From: Mesopusillimonas faecipullorum
GTDB taxonomy: Bacteria; Pseudomonadota; Gammaproteobacteria; Burkholderiales; Burkholderiaceae_B
DNA: 64,000 nt
Assembly: GCF_020539505.1 (NCBI RefSeq)
Contig: NZ_JACDXW010000008.1
Span: forward strand, 1-64,000
Reading direction: 5' to 3'
Part shown: piece after piece, positions 30,510-39,885 of the stretch
Layout: each line of letters begins with the position of its first letter
How positions within the stretch are numbered: the first letter of the stretch is position 1
Notes under the pieces: generated by a model
What the model saw: the letters and a program-made list of their open reading frames with translations, nothing else
What the model was told of the DNA's origin: nothing
Database searches by the model: none
Program-made: the position numbers and the translations under genes

Positions 30510-33407
30510 TTGGAACATTTCCTGACCCCTCATCAAAGTCAGTACTTCGCCTGGCAACTGACCCGACAGGCAGCCAGTGACAGTGTGGAATCTCTAGCCA
30601 GCGCGCTGGTGGACTCCCAGGTGGATTTGAATCCGCACCAGGTCGAAGCAGCACTCTTTGCCTGCCGCAATCCGCTATCGCGGGGCGTGATTCTGGCGGA
30701 CGAGGTGGGGCTGGGCAAAACCATCGAAGCCGGTTTGGTCATTTCCCAGCACTGGGCAGAGCGGCGTCGCAAGATGTTGATCATCGTGCCTGCCAACCTG
30801 CGCAAGCAATGGCACCAGGAACTGCAGGACAAGTTCAATCTTCAGGGGCTGATCCTCGAAGCGAAGAACTACAACGCCATGCGCAAGGAAGGTGTCACAC
30901 AACCCTTTCTGCATGCAGGCGGGCCGATTATCTGTTCCTACCAGTTCGCCAAAGCCAAGGCCGATGACCTCAAGCGCATTCACTGGGATCTGGTGGTCAT
31001 GGATGAAGCCCACCGTTTGCGCAATGTCTACAAGAACGGCAACGTCATTGCCCGGACGATCCGCGACGCGCTGGAGCACGTCGATGCCAAAGTCCTGCTG
31101 ACGGCAACACCGCTGCAAAACACCCTGCTGGAGCTTTACGGCTTGGTGAGCATGATCGACGAGCGCGTCTTTGGCGATATCGACAGCTTTCGGACCCAAT
31201 TCTCTGGCGTTAGAACCGAACAGTCCAACCGGGCACTGCGAGAACGTTTGGCACCACTTTGCAAACGCACGCTGCGTCGGCAAGTTCAGCAATACGTGCC
31301 GTATACCGCGCGTATCGCCATCGTCGAAGAATTCACCCCAAGCCAGGAAGAGCAGCAACTTTCCGCATTGGTCGCCGATTACCTGCGTCGCCCGAATCTC
31401 AAGGCACTGCCTGAAGGCCAGCGTCAACTGATATCGTTGGTGCTATGGAAGCTACTGGCCTCGTCCAGCCACGCCATTGCCGGGGCGCTGGAGACCATGG
31501 CCAACCGCCTTCAAGGACAACTGGATGAGTTGCCTGATGTCCCTGACCTGACAGAGTCGCTGGATGACGACTACGAAGGACTAGATGAAACCGCCGACGA
31601 ATGGAATGGCACAGACGCCAATGATGCCGATGCCAGTGCCAGCGAACGATCAGCCATTGCCGACGAAGCGGCCGAACTCCGACGCTTCAAGGAATTGGCT
31701 ACAGGCATTCGACAGAATGCCAAAGGGCAGGCGCTGTTAACTGCATTGGACAAGGCTTTCGCTGAGCTGGAGCGTTTAGGTGCGGGCAAGAAAGCCATCA
31801 TTTTCACCGAGTCCAAGCGCACCCAGAATTACCTGCTCTCCCTGTTGGCTGAAACACCCTACGGCGACGGCATCGTGCTGTTCAACGGCACCAACAGCGA
31901 TGCCAGAGCGCAAGCCATTTACAAAGACTGGCTGCAACGCCATGAAGGCAGCGATCGCATTACTGGCTCCAAAACCGCTGACACCCGCGCCGCGCTGGTT
32001 GAGCACTTCAAGGAGCGCGGCACCATCATGATCGCGACGGAGGCAGGCGCAGAAGGCATCAACCTCCAGTTCTGCTCTCTGGTTATCAACTACGACCTGC
32101 CGTGGAATCCCCAACGGATCGAGCAGCGCATCGGTCGCTGCCACCGTTACGGGCAAAAGCACGATGTGGTGGTGGTCAACTTTGTGGATCGCAGCAACGA
32201 GGCGGATGCGCGTGTCTATCAGTTGCTGTCGCAGAAGTTCAAGCTGTTCGAAGGCGTGTTCGGCGCCAGTGACGAAGTGCTGGGCGCCATCGGTTCCGGT
32301 GTGGATTTCGAGCGGCGGATCGCCGCCATCTACCAAAACTGCCGCGAACCCGAAGAAATCCGCAGCCGCTTCGAAGACCTCCAGCGCGAACTTGCCAGCG
32401 AGATCGACGAAGCGATGCTCAGAACAAGGCAGCTTCTGCTAGAGAATTTCGACGAGGAGGTGCAGGAGAAACTGCGCATCCGCAGCCAGGACAGCCAGGC
32501 AGTGCTGAACAAATACGAGCGCCTGCTGATGGATTTGAGCCGCACGGAGTTGCAGGATCATGCCCACTTCGATACTGCCGAAGAGGTAAATGGTTTTGTT
32601 CTGCACAGCCTGCCCGATGGGCTAGGTCTCGCCACTGGCAGCCGGGAACAGGCAGTGATGGCGGGGCGCTATGAACTGCCCAGACGCAGCGGCGATGCGC
32701 ATCTTTACCGTATGGGCCATCCCTTGGCGGAATGGGCCATTGAGCGCGCCAAGGCACGAGACCTACAAGCCCCCACACGATTGGCGTTCGACTACGCCGC
32801 CTATGGCAAACGGCTCGTCAGCCTTGAAAAATGGCGCGGCCAGAGCGGCTGGCTGAGCGTGACCCTGCTGACCGTCGAAACCCTGAACGATCAGGAGCAG
32901 CACCTGGTTGTTTCCGCCTGCACCCAAGCAGGGGAAGCACTGCCAGAGGACGATCCAGAAAAACTGCTACGCCTGCCTGCGCAGGTCGAAAGCGATGCGC
33001 ACCTGCAAGCATGTGTCGAACTCGTAGCCGACGTCGAAAGCCGCAAAAACATGCTGCTGCACGAGATCAATCAGCGCAACTTGAGTTACTTCGAGCAAGA
33101 AGTGCAGAAGCTCGATGCTTGGGCTGATGACCTGAAGCTTGGGCTGGAGCAGGAAATCAAGGCTATCGACGGCGAGATCAAGGAAGTGCGCCGCACCGCC
33201 GCCGCATCACCCACATTGGAAGAAAAGCTGGCACATCAGAAACGCCAGCGAGAACTGGAAACCAAGCGCAGCAAACTGCGGAGGGAACTGTTTGTTAGGC
33301 AGGATGACATCGAGATGCAGCGCAATACGCTGATCGAACAGCTTGAAGAGCAACTGGAACAGCGGGTTCAGGAACAGGTGCTGTTCACCGTGGAGTGGGT
33401 GCTGTAA
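30510..33407 (+). CDS. SNF2/RapA-type DNA helicase or translocase
   Basis: 965 residues with both RecA-like lobes of a superfamily 2 ATPase: motif I DEVGLGKTIEAGLV, motif II DEAHRLRN, motif III LLTATPLQN, and in the second lobe GAEGINLQFCSLVINYDLPW and QRIEQRIGRCHRYGQ. The C-terminal 140 residues are highly charged and helical, probably a coiled coil. Resembles RapA/HepA proteins and the DrmD helicase of DISARM, but no DrmA, DrmB or DrmC is encoded here. The start is TTG, preceded by GGGGA. Its stop overlaps the start of the SIR2 gene (TAATG). A partner role for the Mrr nuclease is likely. Confidence 0.88.
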   Translation: MEHFLTPHQSQYFAWQLTRQAASDSVESLASALVDSQVDLNPHQVEAALFACRNPLSRGVILADEVGLGKTIEAGLVISQHWAERRRKMLIIVPANLRKQWHQELQDKFNLQGLILEAKNYNAMRKEGVTQPFLHAGGPIICSYQFAKAKADDLKRIHWDLVVMDEAHRLRNVYKNGNVIARTIRDALEHVDAKVLLTATPLQNTLLELYGLVSMIDERVFGDIDSFRTQFSGVRTEQSNRALRERLAPLCKRTLRRQVQQYVPYTARIAIVEEFTPSQEEQQLSALVADYLRRPNLKALPEGQRQLISLVLWKLLASSSHAIAGALETMANRLQGQLDELPDVPDLTESLDDDYEGLDETADEWNGTDANDADASASERSAIADEAAELRRFKELATGIRQNAKGQALLTALDKAFAELERLGAGKKAIIFTESKRTQNYLLSLLAETPYGDGIVLFNGTNSDARAQAIYKDWLQRHEGSDRITGSKTADTRAALVEHFKERGTIMIATEAGAEGINLQFCSLVINYDLPWNPQRIEQRIGRCHRYGQKHDVVVVNFVDRSNEADARVYQLLSQKFKLFEGVFGASDEVLGAIGSGVDFERRIAAIYQNCREPEEIRSRFEDLQRELASEIDEAMLRTRQLLLENFDEEVQEKLRIRSQDSQAVLNKYERLLMDLSRTELQDHAHFDTAEEVNGFVLHSLPDGLGLATGSREQAVMAGRYELPRRSGDAHLYRMGHPLAEWAIERAKARDLQAPTRLAFDYAAYGKRLVSLEKWRGQSGWLSVTLLTVETLNDQEQHLVVSACTQAGEALPEDDPEKLLRLPAQVESDAHLQACVELVADVESRKNMLLHEINQRNLSYFEQEVQKLDAWADDLKLGLEQEIKAIDGEIKEVRRTAAASPTLEEKLAHQKRQRELETKRSKLRRELFVRQDDIEMQRNTLIEQLEEQLEQRVQEQVLFTVEWVL

Positions 33408-36400
33408 TGATGAAAGATATCTCTTCTCTTCCCGATTACGCTGCATTAAAAAAACTCGCATCTGCGCTTTGGCAGCAGGACAACTCTTACCATGGCGCAG
33501 CCATCATGGTAGGCGCAGGCTTTAGCAGAAGCGCTGCCTCGACAGGCGATGCTAGTAAGAAACTGCCGATCTGGAATCATTTTTCCAGCAAACTTGCCGA
33601 TGAATTGGGTTCAGGCAGCACCGACGCTCTACGCTTGGCAGAAGAATATTGCGCTTATTTTGGCAAGCAAGCTCTGCATGATTTGATAAAGCAAGAAATC
33701 AACGATGCAGCGTGGGAACCTGGCGAGTTACACAAATCCTTACTGGAATTGCCATGGTCGGAAATTCTGACCACCAACTGGGATACGTTGCTGGAGCGTG
33801 CATCATCCGAGGTGCACCAACCGATTTACAGTGTGGTTTCAAAGCAAGAGGATCTTTCCAGTGCAAGAGCGCCAAGAATCGTCAAGTTACACGGGACAAT
33901 AGACGTAACAAAAGACCTGGTTTTCACCCAAGAGGACTACCGAAAATATCCACAACAGTACGCGGCGTTTGTCAATTTCTCGCGTCAAGTTTTCATCGAA
34001 AACGAATTATGTTTGTTAGGCTTCTCCGGTGATGATCCTAACTTTCTTCAATGGGCTGGGTGGGTCCGAGATCATCTAGCCACACATTCAAGACGTATTT
34101 ACCTCGTTGGGGCCCTAGGGCTGAACTCCGCAAAACGAAAATATCTGGAATCCATCAATGTCGCGCCTATCGACCTTGATGACCTGGTTACAGATTACGA
34201 TGAGCGCGATGTTCGGCATCTGGAAGCGACAAAAATATTCGTCCGAGCCTTACAAGATCTTAAACCTAAACAGATTTGGGAGTGGGATCCAACGGAACTG
34301 CATCGTACAACAACCACTGGTGCAGAAAGATCCAAGACTCATCAAGATGTCAGCTATGCGGCTAAGTTGCTGGAGGAGAAACTACCGTTTTTAGAGAAAG
34401 ATCGGTTGTCTTACCCTGACTGGTTAGTTTGTCCCTATGGCCAGCGGTTTCAATTGCAAAGCCAAATAACCGATCCCTGGCCCAACCCTAAGAGTCTGTC
34501 TGCAATGACAGAAACATCTAAAGCCAAGCTATTGTACGAGATCACTTGGCATCACCAAGTAACTTTTGAAGCTATGCCATCTTGGCTGGCGAATGAGTTG
34601 CTTACTGTATGCGATCCTGACAAGCCCTGCACACTATCCAAAAGACAGCAGTTAGAAATTGCGGTTTTGCTGCTGAAAAATACACGGTGGATGGATAGCT
34701 CTGAATCCAAAAATATTTCTCAGGCGACAAGTTCGATACTGGAGAAAGGTGCAATATATTGGCCCGAAAGCAGTGACGAACTTGCCTACCATCGCGCAAT
34801 CGTGGCGCGTGACCAGTTTGACTATGCGGCCTTGGAACAACATGTTGAAAAAATCACCGGCAGCAATCCAGTCTGGAAACTAAGAAAAGCTTCTCTACTT
34901 GCCGAACTTGGGCAATTTGATAAGGGTGAGGTGCTGGTAGCAGAGGCATACAAGGAGCTTCTTACCCAACATCGAAATGATCGCAACTCAATCCATATAC
35001 TCTCGCGATTAGCCTGGGCACATTGGCTGATGCGTGGCGTCGATCTGTCGTCTTTTGACAAACCTTTCAAAGCATTCCCGTCCAGCTATCGAGATTCCAA
35101 GTGTGACCCATGGGATCACATTGAGCACATTAGGGAACGAATTTCAAAAACTCTGGAGAAGCAGCAAAAACAACTGGCAATCGAGCCATCATTCGAACCC
35201 GGGCGTTATAAAGACAATGCCAATACATTAACATTTAGCAACGAACTACATCCATTGCTTCTGTTAGAAGGCGTTTCGAGCACCGTTGGTATGCCACTTC
35301 GATGGAGCGGTGTTAGCTTCCTTGTTGAACAAGCAGCCAAGAGCGCAGAGTTGGAAGGTATTGATAATATTCATCGCTTTGCATTGGCAATCCGTTCAGC
35401 GAACAGCGACACATCGGAGGTTTTGAAAAAAGTATTCTCAAGAGTTCAAATCGCATGTCTTCAAGAAAGTGATGTGACCTTCTTGCTAAACCAGTGCATG
35501 CTGGCAATCAACTATTGGCTGAAAAAGCGGGAAGATAAGTCCTCTTGCGCTAGCCACGTCGCTATTGATCGCTTGCGGGTTTTTATCGAGGTATTAGCCC
35601 GTGCATCAGTAAGAGCCTCGGCCGAACAGGCAAAGCAAATATTTCGCTTGGCTGTATCTCTTGGTAAGAAACCTGAACTTCATCATCTCTGGCTTTTTGA
35701 TGCAGTCAAGCACCTGTCTAAATTCTCTCTCAAGAGCATTCCCGATTCGCAGCAGCATGATGTGTTGCTCGATGCCTTGTCCTTCCCTCTCCAGTCTGAA
35801 ATAAGCTTTAAGGATCACAAAGAGTGGGGAAATCCAGTCGTAAAACACCCGGGGGAAAGAAAGCAAGACTCAGCTCTTGATCGTCGTATAGATGAAATAA
35901 TAGATCATATCGTACCCTGCTCACCTCAAAGTGCCTCTGCTCTCCTGCGTCTTCTTCCGTTGATCAAGAAAGAATTTTTGACGAACGAAGAACTCAAGAA
36001 AATTGCACAAAAAATATGGGGAAATGAACCCGATCTAAACCATGTTCCTGAAACGGGTTTGCTCAAGTATGTGCTACTTGAAATTCCCTCGCCAGATCCT
36101 GCCGCTGTCAAGGCTCTTGTTCGGCGATATTTATTTGAGGCCACAAAGTCCAGCCTGCTTAGTTCGGAGCTGTTGACGGACATAGTCAACGCCGCACAAG
36201 CAGAAAATATCAAAGAGTTTCCGTCTGCAGATCAGGCTGCCGAATACTTCGAGCAACTGGTTATTTGGAGGCCGAATAAAGACAGCAACGACATGTTCGG
36301 GTTTACGCAAAACGAAGAACGCCAACTCGCTGATTTAGTCGGCCAAGTGTTGGCTCGCTCTGTTGTTCCTGCATTGTCTTCGGAAAATCTCACTGAAGAA

Positions 36401-36964
36401 AATTTTCAAAAGCTTTGTACCTTTTATTCCGAAGTCGAGGCACCAGAGGCGCTGATCGCTTTCCCATACTTTGCCATTAAAGACGAGTTTTTTCTCGATC
36501 AAGTGGAAAGATTGATCAGACAAGGTCTTCAATCATACGATCCAAACAAGTTGGCATATGCATCATATGCCCTATTGATTTGGAGAGATCAGCAAGAATC
36601 TCATGCCATTGACAGATTGATATTGAGGCTAATTTATCTCATAGGATCAAGTCGAATGACAGGCTTGTCGGCGCTGCTTTGGACTGCCAATCAGATGTAC
36701 TGCAAAAAATATCTGTCCGATGAGAGCGCCGAGTCGTTGGTGGAGATTCTACCTGTCATCTTTGACAACGCTGGTTATAGAAATATTTCTCCGTCTGGAC
36801 GAGATTCCGTTAGTGTTTCCTTTGTCCGTGCCGCGTGCGTCAGGTTAGCAAGGGATATCGTTAGCAATGGTGAAAATAAAAATGATGAACTACTTCGAAT
36901 CTTGGAGGAGGCTAAGAAAGATGCTCTTCCCGAAGTTAGATTCGCAGAAATGACAAATGCATAG
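33407..36964 (+). CDS. Large SIR2-domain protein (defence NADase candidate)
   Basis: 1185 residues. The first 270 form a SIR2 domain with the NAD-binding GAGFSRS (36-42), the catalytic Asn in TTNWDTLLE (about 122), the catalytic His in KLHGTID (about 160) and GFSGDDPNF (about 205). The remaining 900 residues are mostly helical with no motif I recognise, reminiscent of the long sensor parts of DSR-type and other SIR2 defence proteins that deplete NAD on phage infection. The ATG overlaps the helicase stop and its end overlaps mod by 8 bases, so it is translationally locked into the operon. Base composition is clearly more AT-rich than in the genes on either side, a sign of separate origin. Confidence 0.85.
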   Translation: MMKDISSLPDYAALKKLASALWQQDNSYHGAAIMVGAGFSRSAASTGDASKKLPIWNHFSSKLADELGSGSTDALRLAEEYCAYFGKQALHDLIKQEINDAAWEPGELHKSLLELPWSEILTTNWDTLLERASSEVHQPIYSVVSKQEDLSSARAPRIVKLHGTIDVTKDLVFTQEDYRKYPQQYAAFVNFSRQVFIENELCLLGFSGDDPNFLQWAGWVRDHLATHSRRIYLVGALGLNSAKRKYLESINVAPIDLDDLVTDYDERDVRHLEATKIFVRALQDLKPKQIWEWDPTELHRTTTTGAERSKTHQDVSYAAKLLEEKLPFLEKDRLSYPDWLVCPYGQRFQLQSQITDPWPNPKSLSAMTETSKAKLLYEITWHHQVTFEAMPSWLANELLTVCDPDKPCTLSKRQQLEIAVLLLKNTRWMDSSESKNISQATSSILEKGAIYWPESSDELAYHRAIVARDQFDYAALEQHVEKITGSNPVWKLRKASLLAELGQFDKGEVLVAEAYKELLTQHRNDRNSIHILSRLAWAHWLMRGVDLSSFDKPFKAFPSSYRDSKCDPWDHIEHIRERISKTLEKQQKQLAIEPSFEPGRYKDNANTLTFSNELHPLLLLEGVSSTVGMPLRWSGVSFLVEQAAKSAELEGIDNIHRFALAIRSANSDTSEVLKKVFSRVQIACLQESDVTFLLNQCMLAINYWLKKREDKSSCASHVAIDRLRVFIEVLARASVRASAEQAKQIFRLAVSLGKKPELHHLWLFDAVKHLSKFSLKSIPDSQQHDVLLDALSFPLQSEISFKDHKEWGNPVVKHPGERKQDSALDRRIDEIIDHIVPCSPQSASALLRLLPLIKKEFLTNEELKKIAQKIWGNEPDLNHVPETGLLKYVLLEIPSPDPAAVKALVRRYLFEATKSSLLSSELLTDIVNAAQAENIKEFPSADQAAEYFEQLVIWRPNKDSNDMFGFTQNEERQLADLVGQVLARSVVPALSSENLTEENFQKLCTFYSEVEAPEALIAFPYFAIKDEFFLDQVERLIRQGLQSYDPNKLAYASYALLIWRDQQESHAIDRLILRLIYLIGSSRMTGLSALLWTANQMYCKKYLSDESAESLVEILPVIFDNAGYRNISPSGRDSVSVSFVRAACVRLARDIVSNGENKNDELLRILEEAKKDALPEVRFAEMTNA

Positions 36965-38669
36965 GTTTTTTATGGGCAAGCAAAAACTCGAACTCACCTG
37001 GATTGGAAAGGATAAACGTCCCAAGCTGGAACCGCGCATTCTGCTTGAAGACCCAGAGAAGTCTTGTCACGCCAAGCGGCGTGTTTCGGAGAACGACATC
37101 TTCGACAATCGGCTGATCTTCGGGGACAACCTGCTGGCGTTGAAAGCGCTGGAGCAGGAGTTTTCGGGCAAAGTAAAGTGCGTGTTTATTGATCCTCCTT
37201 ACAACACCGGCAGCGCGTTCGCACACTATGACGATGGGCTGGAGCATTCCATCTGGTTGGGATTGATGCGGGATCGGCTGGAAATCATCAAGCGACTATT
37301 GTCGGATGATGGTTCATTGTGGATCACGATTGATGACAACGAAGCGCACTACTTGAAAGTTTTGTGCGATGAGGTATTTGGACGGGTGAATTTTGTTGCT
37401 AATCTTGCCTGGCATAAAAGAGTATCCCCTGCTAATGATGCTAAGTACTTTAGTGGCGATTTTGATCACATATTGGTTTATGCAAAAAGTAAAGATATAT
37501 GGCGTCCAAATAGACTGGAGAAAAATGACTCGCAGATAGCAAACTATAAAAATCCAGATAATGATCCACGCGGCCCCTGGAACTCTTCTGCCTACACTTG
37601 TGCGAAAACTGCTGTAGAGCGTCCAAATTTGTATTACGCAATTAAGCAGCCGAATACTGGTGAGGATATCTGGCCAAGCAAAACCCGTGTTTGGGCATTT
37701 GGAGAGGAAACCCACAAGAGGAACATTGAGGCTGGGTTGCTTTACTGGGGAAAAGAGGGAAGGTCCTCAATGCCGAGAATTAAAAAATTCTTGACGGAAA
37801 CAAAGCCAGTGGTTCCTAGGGCAATTTGGAATTACGAAGACACAGGTCATAATCAAGAGTCAAAGATTGAGGTTGAGAAGCTATTTCCAGGCAACCCGTT
37901 TTCTACACCTAAACCGGAAAAGCTTATTAAAAAAGTGCTGGAGGTGGCCACTGCCCCCGGCGACCTTATCCTAGACTCCTTCGCCGGTTCCGGCACTACC
38001 GGCGCTGTCGCGCACAAAATGGGCCGCCGCTGGATCATGGTCGAACTGGGCGAGCACTGCCATACCCACATCATTCCGCGCCTGAAAAAGGTCATCGACG
38101 GCGAAGACCCGGGCGGCATCACCAAGGCAGTGGATTGGCAAGGTGGCGGCGGCTTCCGTTACTATCGTCTGGCTCCTAGCCTGATTGTGGAGGACCGCTG
38201 GGGCAACCCCGTCATCAACCCGGAGTACAACGCCGCGCAATTGGCTGAAGCGCTGTGCAAACTGGAAGGCTTTACCTACGCGCCGTCGGAAACCCGCTGG
38301 TGGCAGCAGGGGCATTCCAGCGAGCGGGATTTCATCTACGTCACCACTCAGAACCTATCTGCCGCCCAGTTGCAAGCCTTGTCGGATGAGGTGGGCGCAG
38401 AGCAAAGCCTGCTGGTGTGCTGCTCAGCCTTCCACGGCATCAGCGCGGCAGCGGCCGCTGCGCGCTGGCCGAACCTGACACTGAAGAAGATTCCGAAGAT
38501 GGTACTGGCCCGTTGCGAATGGGGCCACGACGACTACAGCCTGAACGTGGCGAACTTGCCGTTGGCCGAGCCGTCCTCGCCAGCACCCGCTGCGAAGGCT
38601 GCCAAATCAGGCAAAAAGTCCGGCGATAGTTGGACGACGGACCTGTTTGGCGGTGAGGAAGGGGCATGA
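36957..38669 (+). CDS. mod: Type III DNA N6-adenine methyltransferase (Mod)
   Basis: 570 residues. Motif IV DPPY (FIDPPYNTGSAF, 79-82) precedes motif I (LDSFAGSGTTGAV, about 340), the order of the beta class that includes type III Mod. Mod provides both sequence recognition and adenine methylation. The region between them, DNA 37350-37920, is strikingly AT-rich and contains the target-recognition domain, while both flanks are GC-rich, which suggests the domain was exchanged. An ATG at 36957 overlaps the SIR2 gene end; an ATG at 36972 is also possible. The gene's stop overlaps rhuM (ATGA). Res is encoded two genes later. Confidence 0.92.
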   Translation: MHRFFMGKQKLELTWIGKDKRPKLEPRILLEDPEKSCHAKRRVSENDIFDNRLIFGDNLLALKALEQEFSGKVKCVFIDPPYNTGSAFAHYDDGLEHSIWLGLMRDRLEIIKRLLSDDGSLWITIDDNEAHYLKVLCDEVFGRVNFVANLAWHKRVSPANDAKYFSGDFDHILVYAKSKDIWRPNRLEKNDSQIANYKNPDNDPRGPWNSSAYTCAKTAVERPNLYYAIKQPNTGEDIWPSKTRVWAFGEETHKRNIEAGLLYWGKEGRSSMPRIKKFLTETKPVVPRAIWNYEDTGHNQESKIEVEKLFPGNPFSTPKPEKLIKKVLEVATAPGDLILDSFAGSGTTGAVAHKMGRRWIMVELGEHCHTHIIPRLKKVIDGEDPGGITKAVDWQGGGGFRYYRLAPSLIVEDRWGNPVINPEYNAAQLAEALCKLEGFTYAPSETRWWQQGHSSERDFIYVTTQNLSAAQLQALSDEVGAEQSLLVCCSAFHGISAAAAAARWPNLTLKKIPKMVLARCEWGHDDYSLNVANLPLAEPSSPAPAAKAAKSGKKSGDSWTTDLFGGEEGA

Positions 38670-39778
38670 ACGAGGAAAACACCAATACTGGTGGCAAAAT
38701 TGTCCAACAGGCTGTTGGACAATTTTGCGGGCAGGGCGAGTTCCTGCTTTACCAAACCGAAGATGCGCAAACCCGTGTCCAGGTGCGTTTTCAGGATGGC
38801 GGTATCTGGCTGACGCAGGCACAACTGGCTGATTTATATCAGTGTTCGCCGCAAAACATCACCCAGCATATCCGCGCCATCTACGAGTCTGGGGAGCTGA
38901 CAGAAGAGGCAACTTGTAAGCCGTACTTACAAGTTCGATTGGAGCGCGGGCGGCAAGTCAGCCGCAGCCTGAAGCACTACAACCTGGAAATGGTGCTGGG
39001 GGTTGGCTACCGTGCAAAGTCGCACCGAGGTACCCAATTCCGTCGTTGGGCCACAGAGCAACTGGCAACTTACCTGACCAAGGGCGTATTGCTGGATGAT
39101 GAGCGCTTCAAGCGAGGTGACGATGCCGAGTATTTCGAAGAGCTGCTGGCGCGAATCCGCGACATCCGCTCCTCGGAAAAGGTGTTCTGGCGCAAGGTGC
39201 TGGATATTTACGCCACCAGTCTGGACTACGACCCACACACGGAAACCTCGAAACAATTCTTCGCCACCGTACAGAACAAGATGCACTGGGCTGCACATGG
39301 TCATACGGCTGCCGAGTTGATCGTGCAGCGGGTGAATGCGCAGGCCCCAAACGTCGGTTTGACCAACTGGCCGGGAGCATCCAAGGGTGTTCCGGTGCGC
39401 AAGGCAGACGTAGGGGTTGCCAAGAACTACCTCAATGAAGCAGAGCTAGACACGCTCAACCGCATCGTCACCGCCTATATCGAAGTGGCAGAGCTGCAAG
39501 CCCAAGCTCGCCAGCCGATGACCATGCAGGATTGGGCCACGGAACTGGACAATTTTCTGCGCCTGACGCGCAAGGACATCCTGACCCATGCGGGAAAAGT
39601 GCCTGCCAAGGCCGCTTTGGAAAAAGCACAGGCGGCATACATTGACTATCAGGCACGTGTGCGCAATCTGCCATCCCGGGTGGAAAAAGATTTTGAAGTG
39701 GTGATTGCCCAGCCAGCCAAGCAATTGGAGCAGCAACGCAAACGCTTGCCGAAGAAGAAAAAGGGAGATGCCTCATGA
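38666..39778 (+). CDS. RhuM family protein
   Basis: 370 residues of the RhuM (virulence protein) family. The N-terminal part (IWLTQAQLADLYQCSPQNIT, HIRAIYESGEL) looks like a helix-turn-helix and the middle has the conserved LKHYNLEMVLGVGYR. Such proteins are commonly encoded between mod and res of type III systems; their function is not established. Two perfect palindromes lie in frame within the coding region at 38694-38728 and 38911-38935. The start codon overlaps the mod stop, and the stop overlaps the start of a micro-ORF. Confidence 0.85.
   Translation: MNEENTNTGGKIVQQAVGQFCGQGEFLLYQTEDAQTRVQVRFQDGGIWLTQAQLADLYQCSPQNITQHIRAIYESGELTEEATCKPYLQVRLERGRQVSRSLKHYNLEMVLGVGYRAKSHRGTQFRRWATEQLATYLTKGVLLDDERFKRGDDAEYFEELLARIRDIRSSEKVFWRKVLDIYATSLDYDPHTETSKQFFATVQNKMHWAAHGHTAAELIVQRVNAQAPNVGLTNWPGASKGVPVRKADVGVAKNYLNEAELDTLNRIVTAYIEVAELQAQARQPMTMQDWATELDNFLRLTRKDILTHAGKVPAKAALEKAQAAYIDYQARVRNLPSRVEKDFEVVIAQPAKQLEQQRKRLPKKKKGDAS
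38694..38728. repeat. Perfect palindrome inside the rhuM start
   Basis: GCAAAATTGTCCAACA and TGTTGGACAATTTTGC are perfect 16-bp arms with a GGC loop. The palindrome is read in frame and encodes GKIVQQAVGQFC, residues 10-21 of RhuM. No T run follows, so it is not a typical terminator. Confidence 0.8.
38911..38935. repeat. Perfect palindrome in mid rhuM
   Basis: AACTTGTAAG and CTTACAAGTT are perfect 10-bp arms around CCGTA, encoding the in-frame stretch TCKPYLQV. At the same place in the divergent rhuM remnant (45997-46027) there is a different perfect palindrome, also with a 5-base loop ending in TA. Confidence 0.75.
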
Positions 39779-39885
39779 AGCACCTGAAAAGAGCGGGCGA
39801 CGGCAATGCGCAATTTGTTGGGGCAGTTATTAAGGATTACTTAATAACTGCCAGCAACCAGAACAAGAATGAGGGGAAAGCATGA
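39775..39885 (+). CDS. 36-residue micro-ORF coupled to rhuM and res
   Basis: The ATG at 39775 overlaps the rhuM stop (ATGA) and its own TGA overlaps the res start codon (ATGA), so this short frame fills the gap between the two genes exactly. It encodes MKHLKRAGDGNAQFVGAVIK followed by DYLITASNQNKNEGKA. The stretch AVIKDYLITAS is identical to part of the divergent RhuM remnant at 45997-46030. It may be a relay that keeps ribosomes moving from rhuM to res, a small protein, or a scar of an older rhuM 3' end. Unknown function. Confidence 0.5.
   Translation: MKHLKRAGDGNAQFVGAVIKDYLITASNQNKNEGKA
39822..39852. repeat. Perfect palindrome in the micro-ORF (copy 1)
   Basis: GGCAGTTATTAAG and CTTAATAACTGCC are perfect 13-bp arms with loop GATTA. 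The identical 31 bases occur at 45997-46027 inside the second rhuM remnant. Confidence 0.85.

Noticed and set aside
30510-33407. Reading the island as a DISARM system
   Set aside because: The helicase resembles DrmD and there is a methyltransferase, but DrmA, DrmB (DUF1998) and DrmC (phospholipase D type) are absent and the methyltransferase is a type III Mod with a partner Res.
38694-38728. Palindrome in rhuM as a rho-independent terminator between mod and rhuM
   Set aside because: No T run follows and the sequence is inside the coding frame of rhuM.
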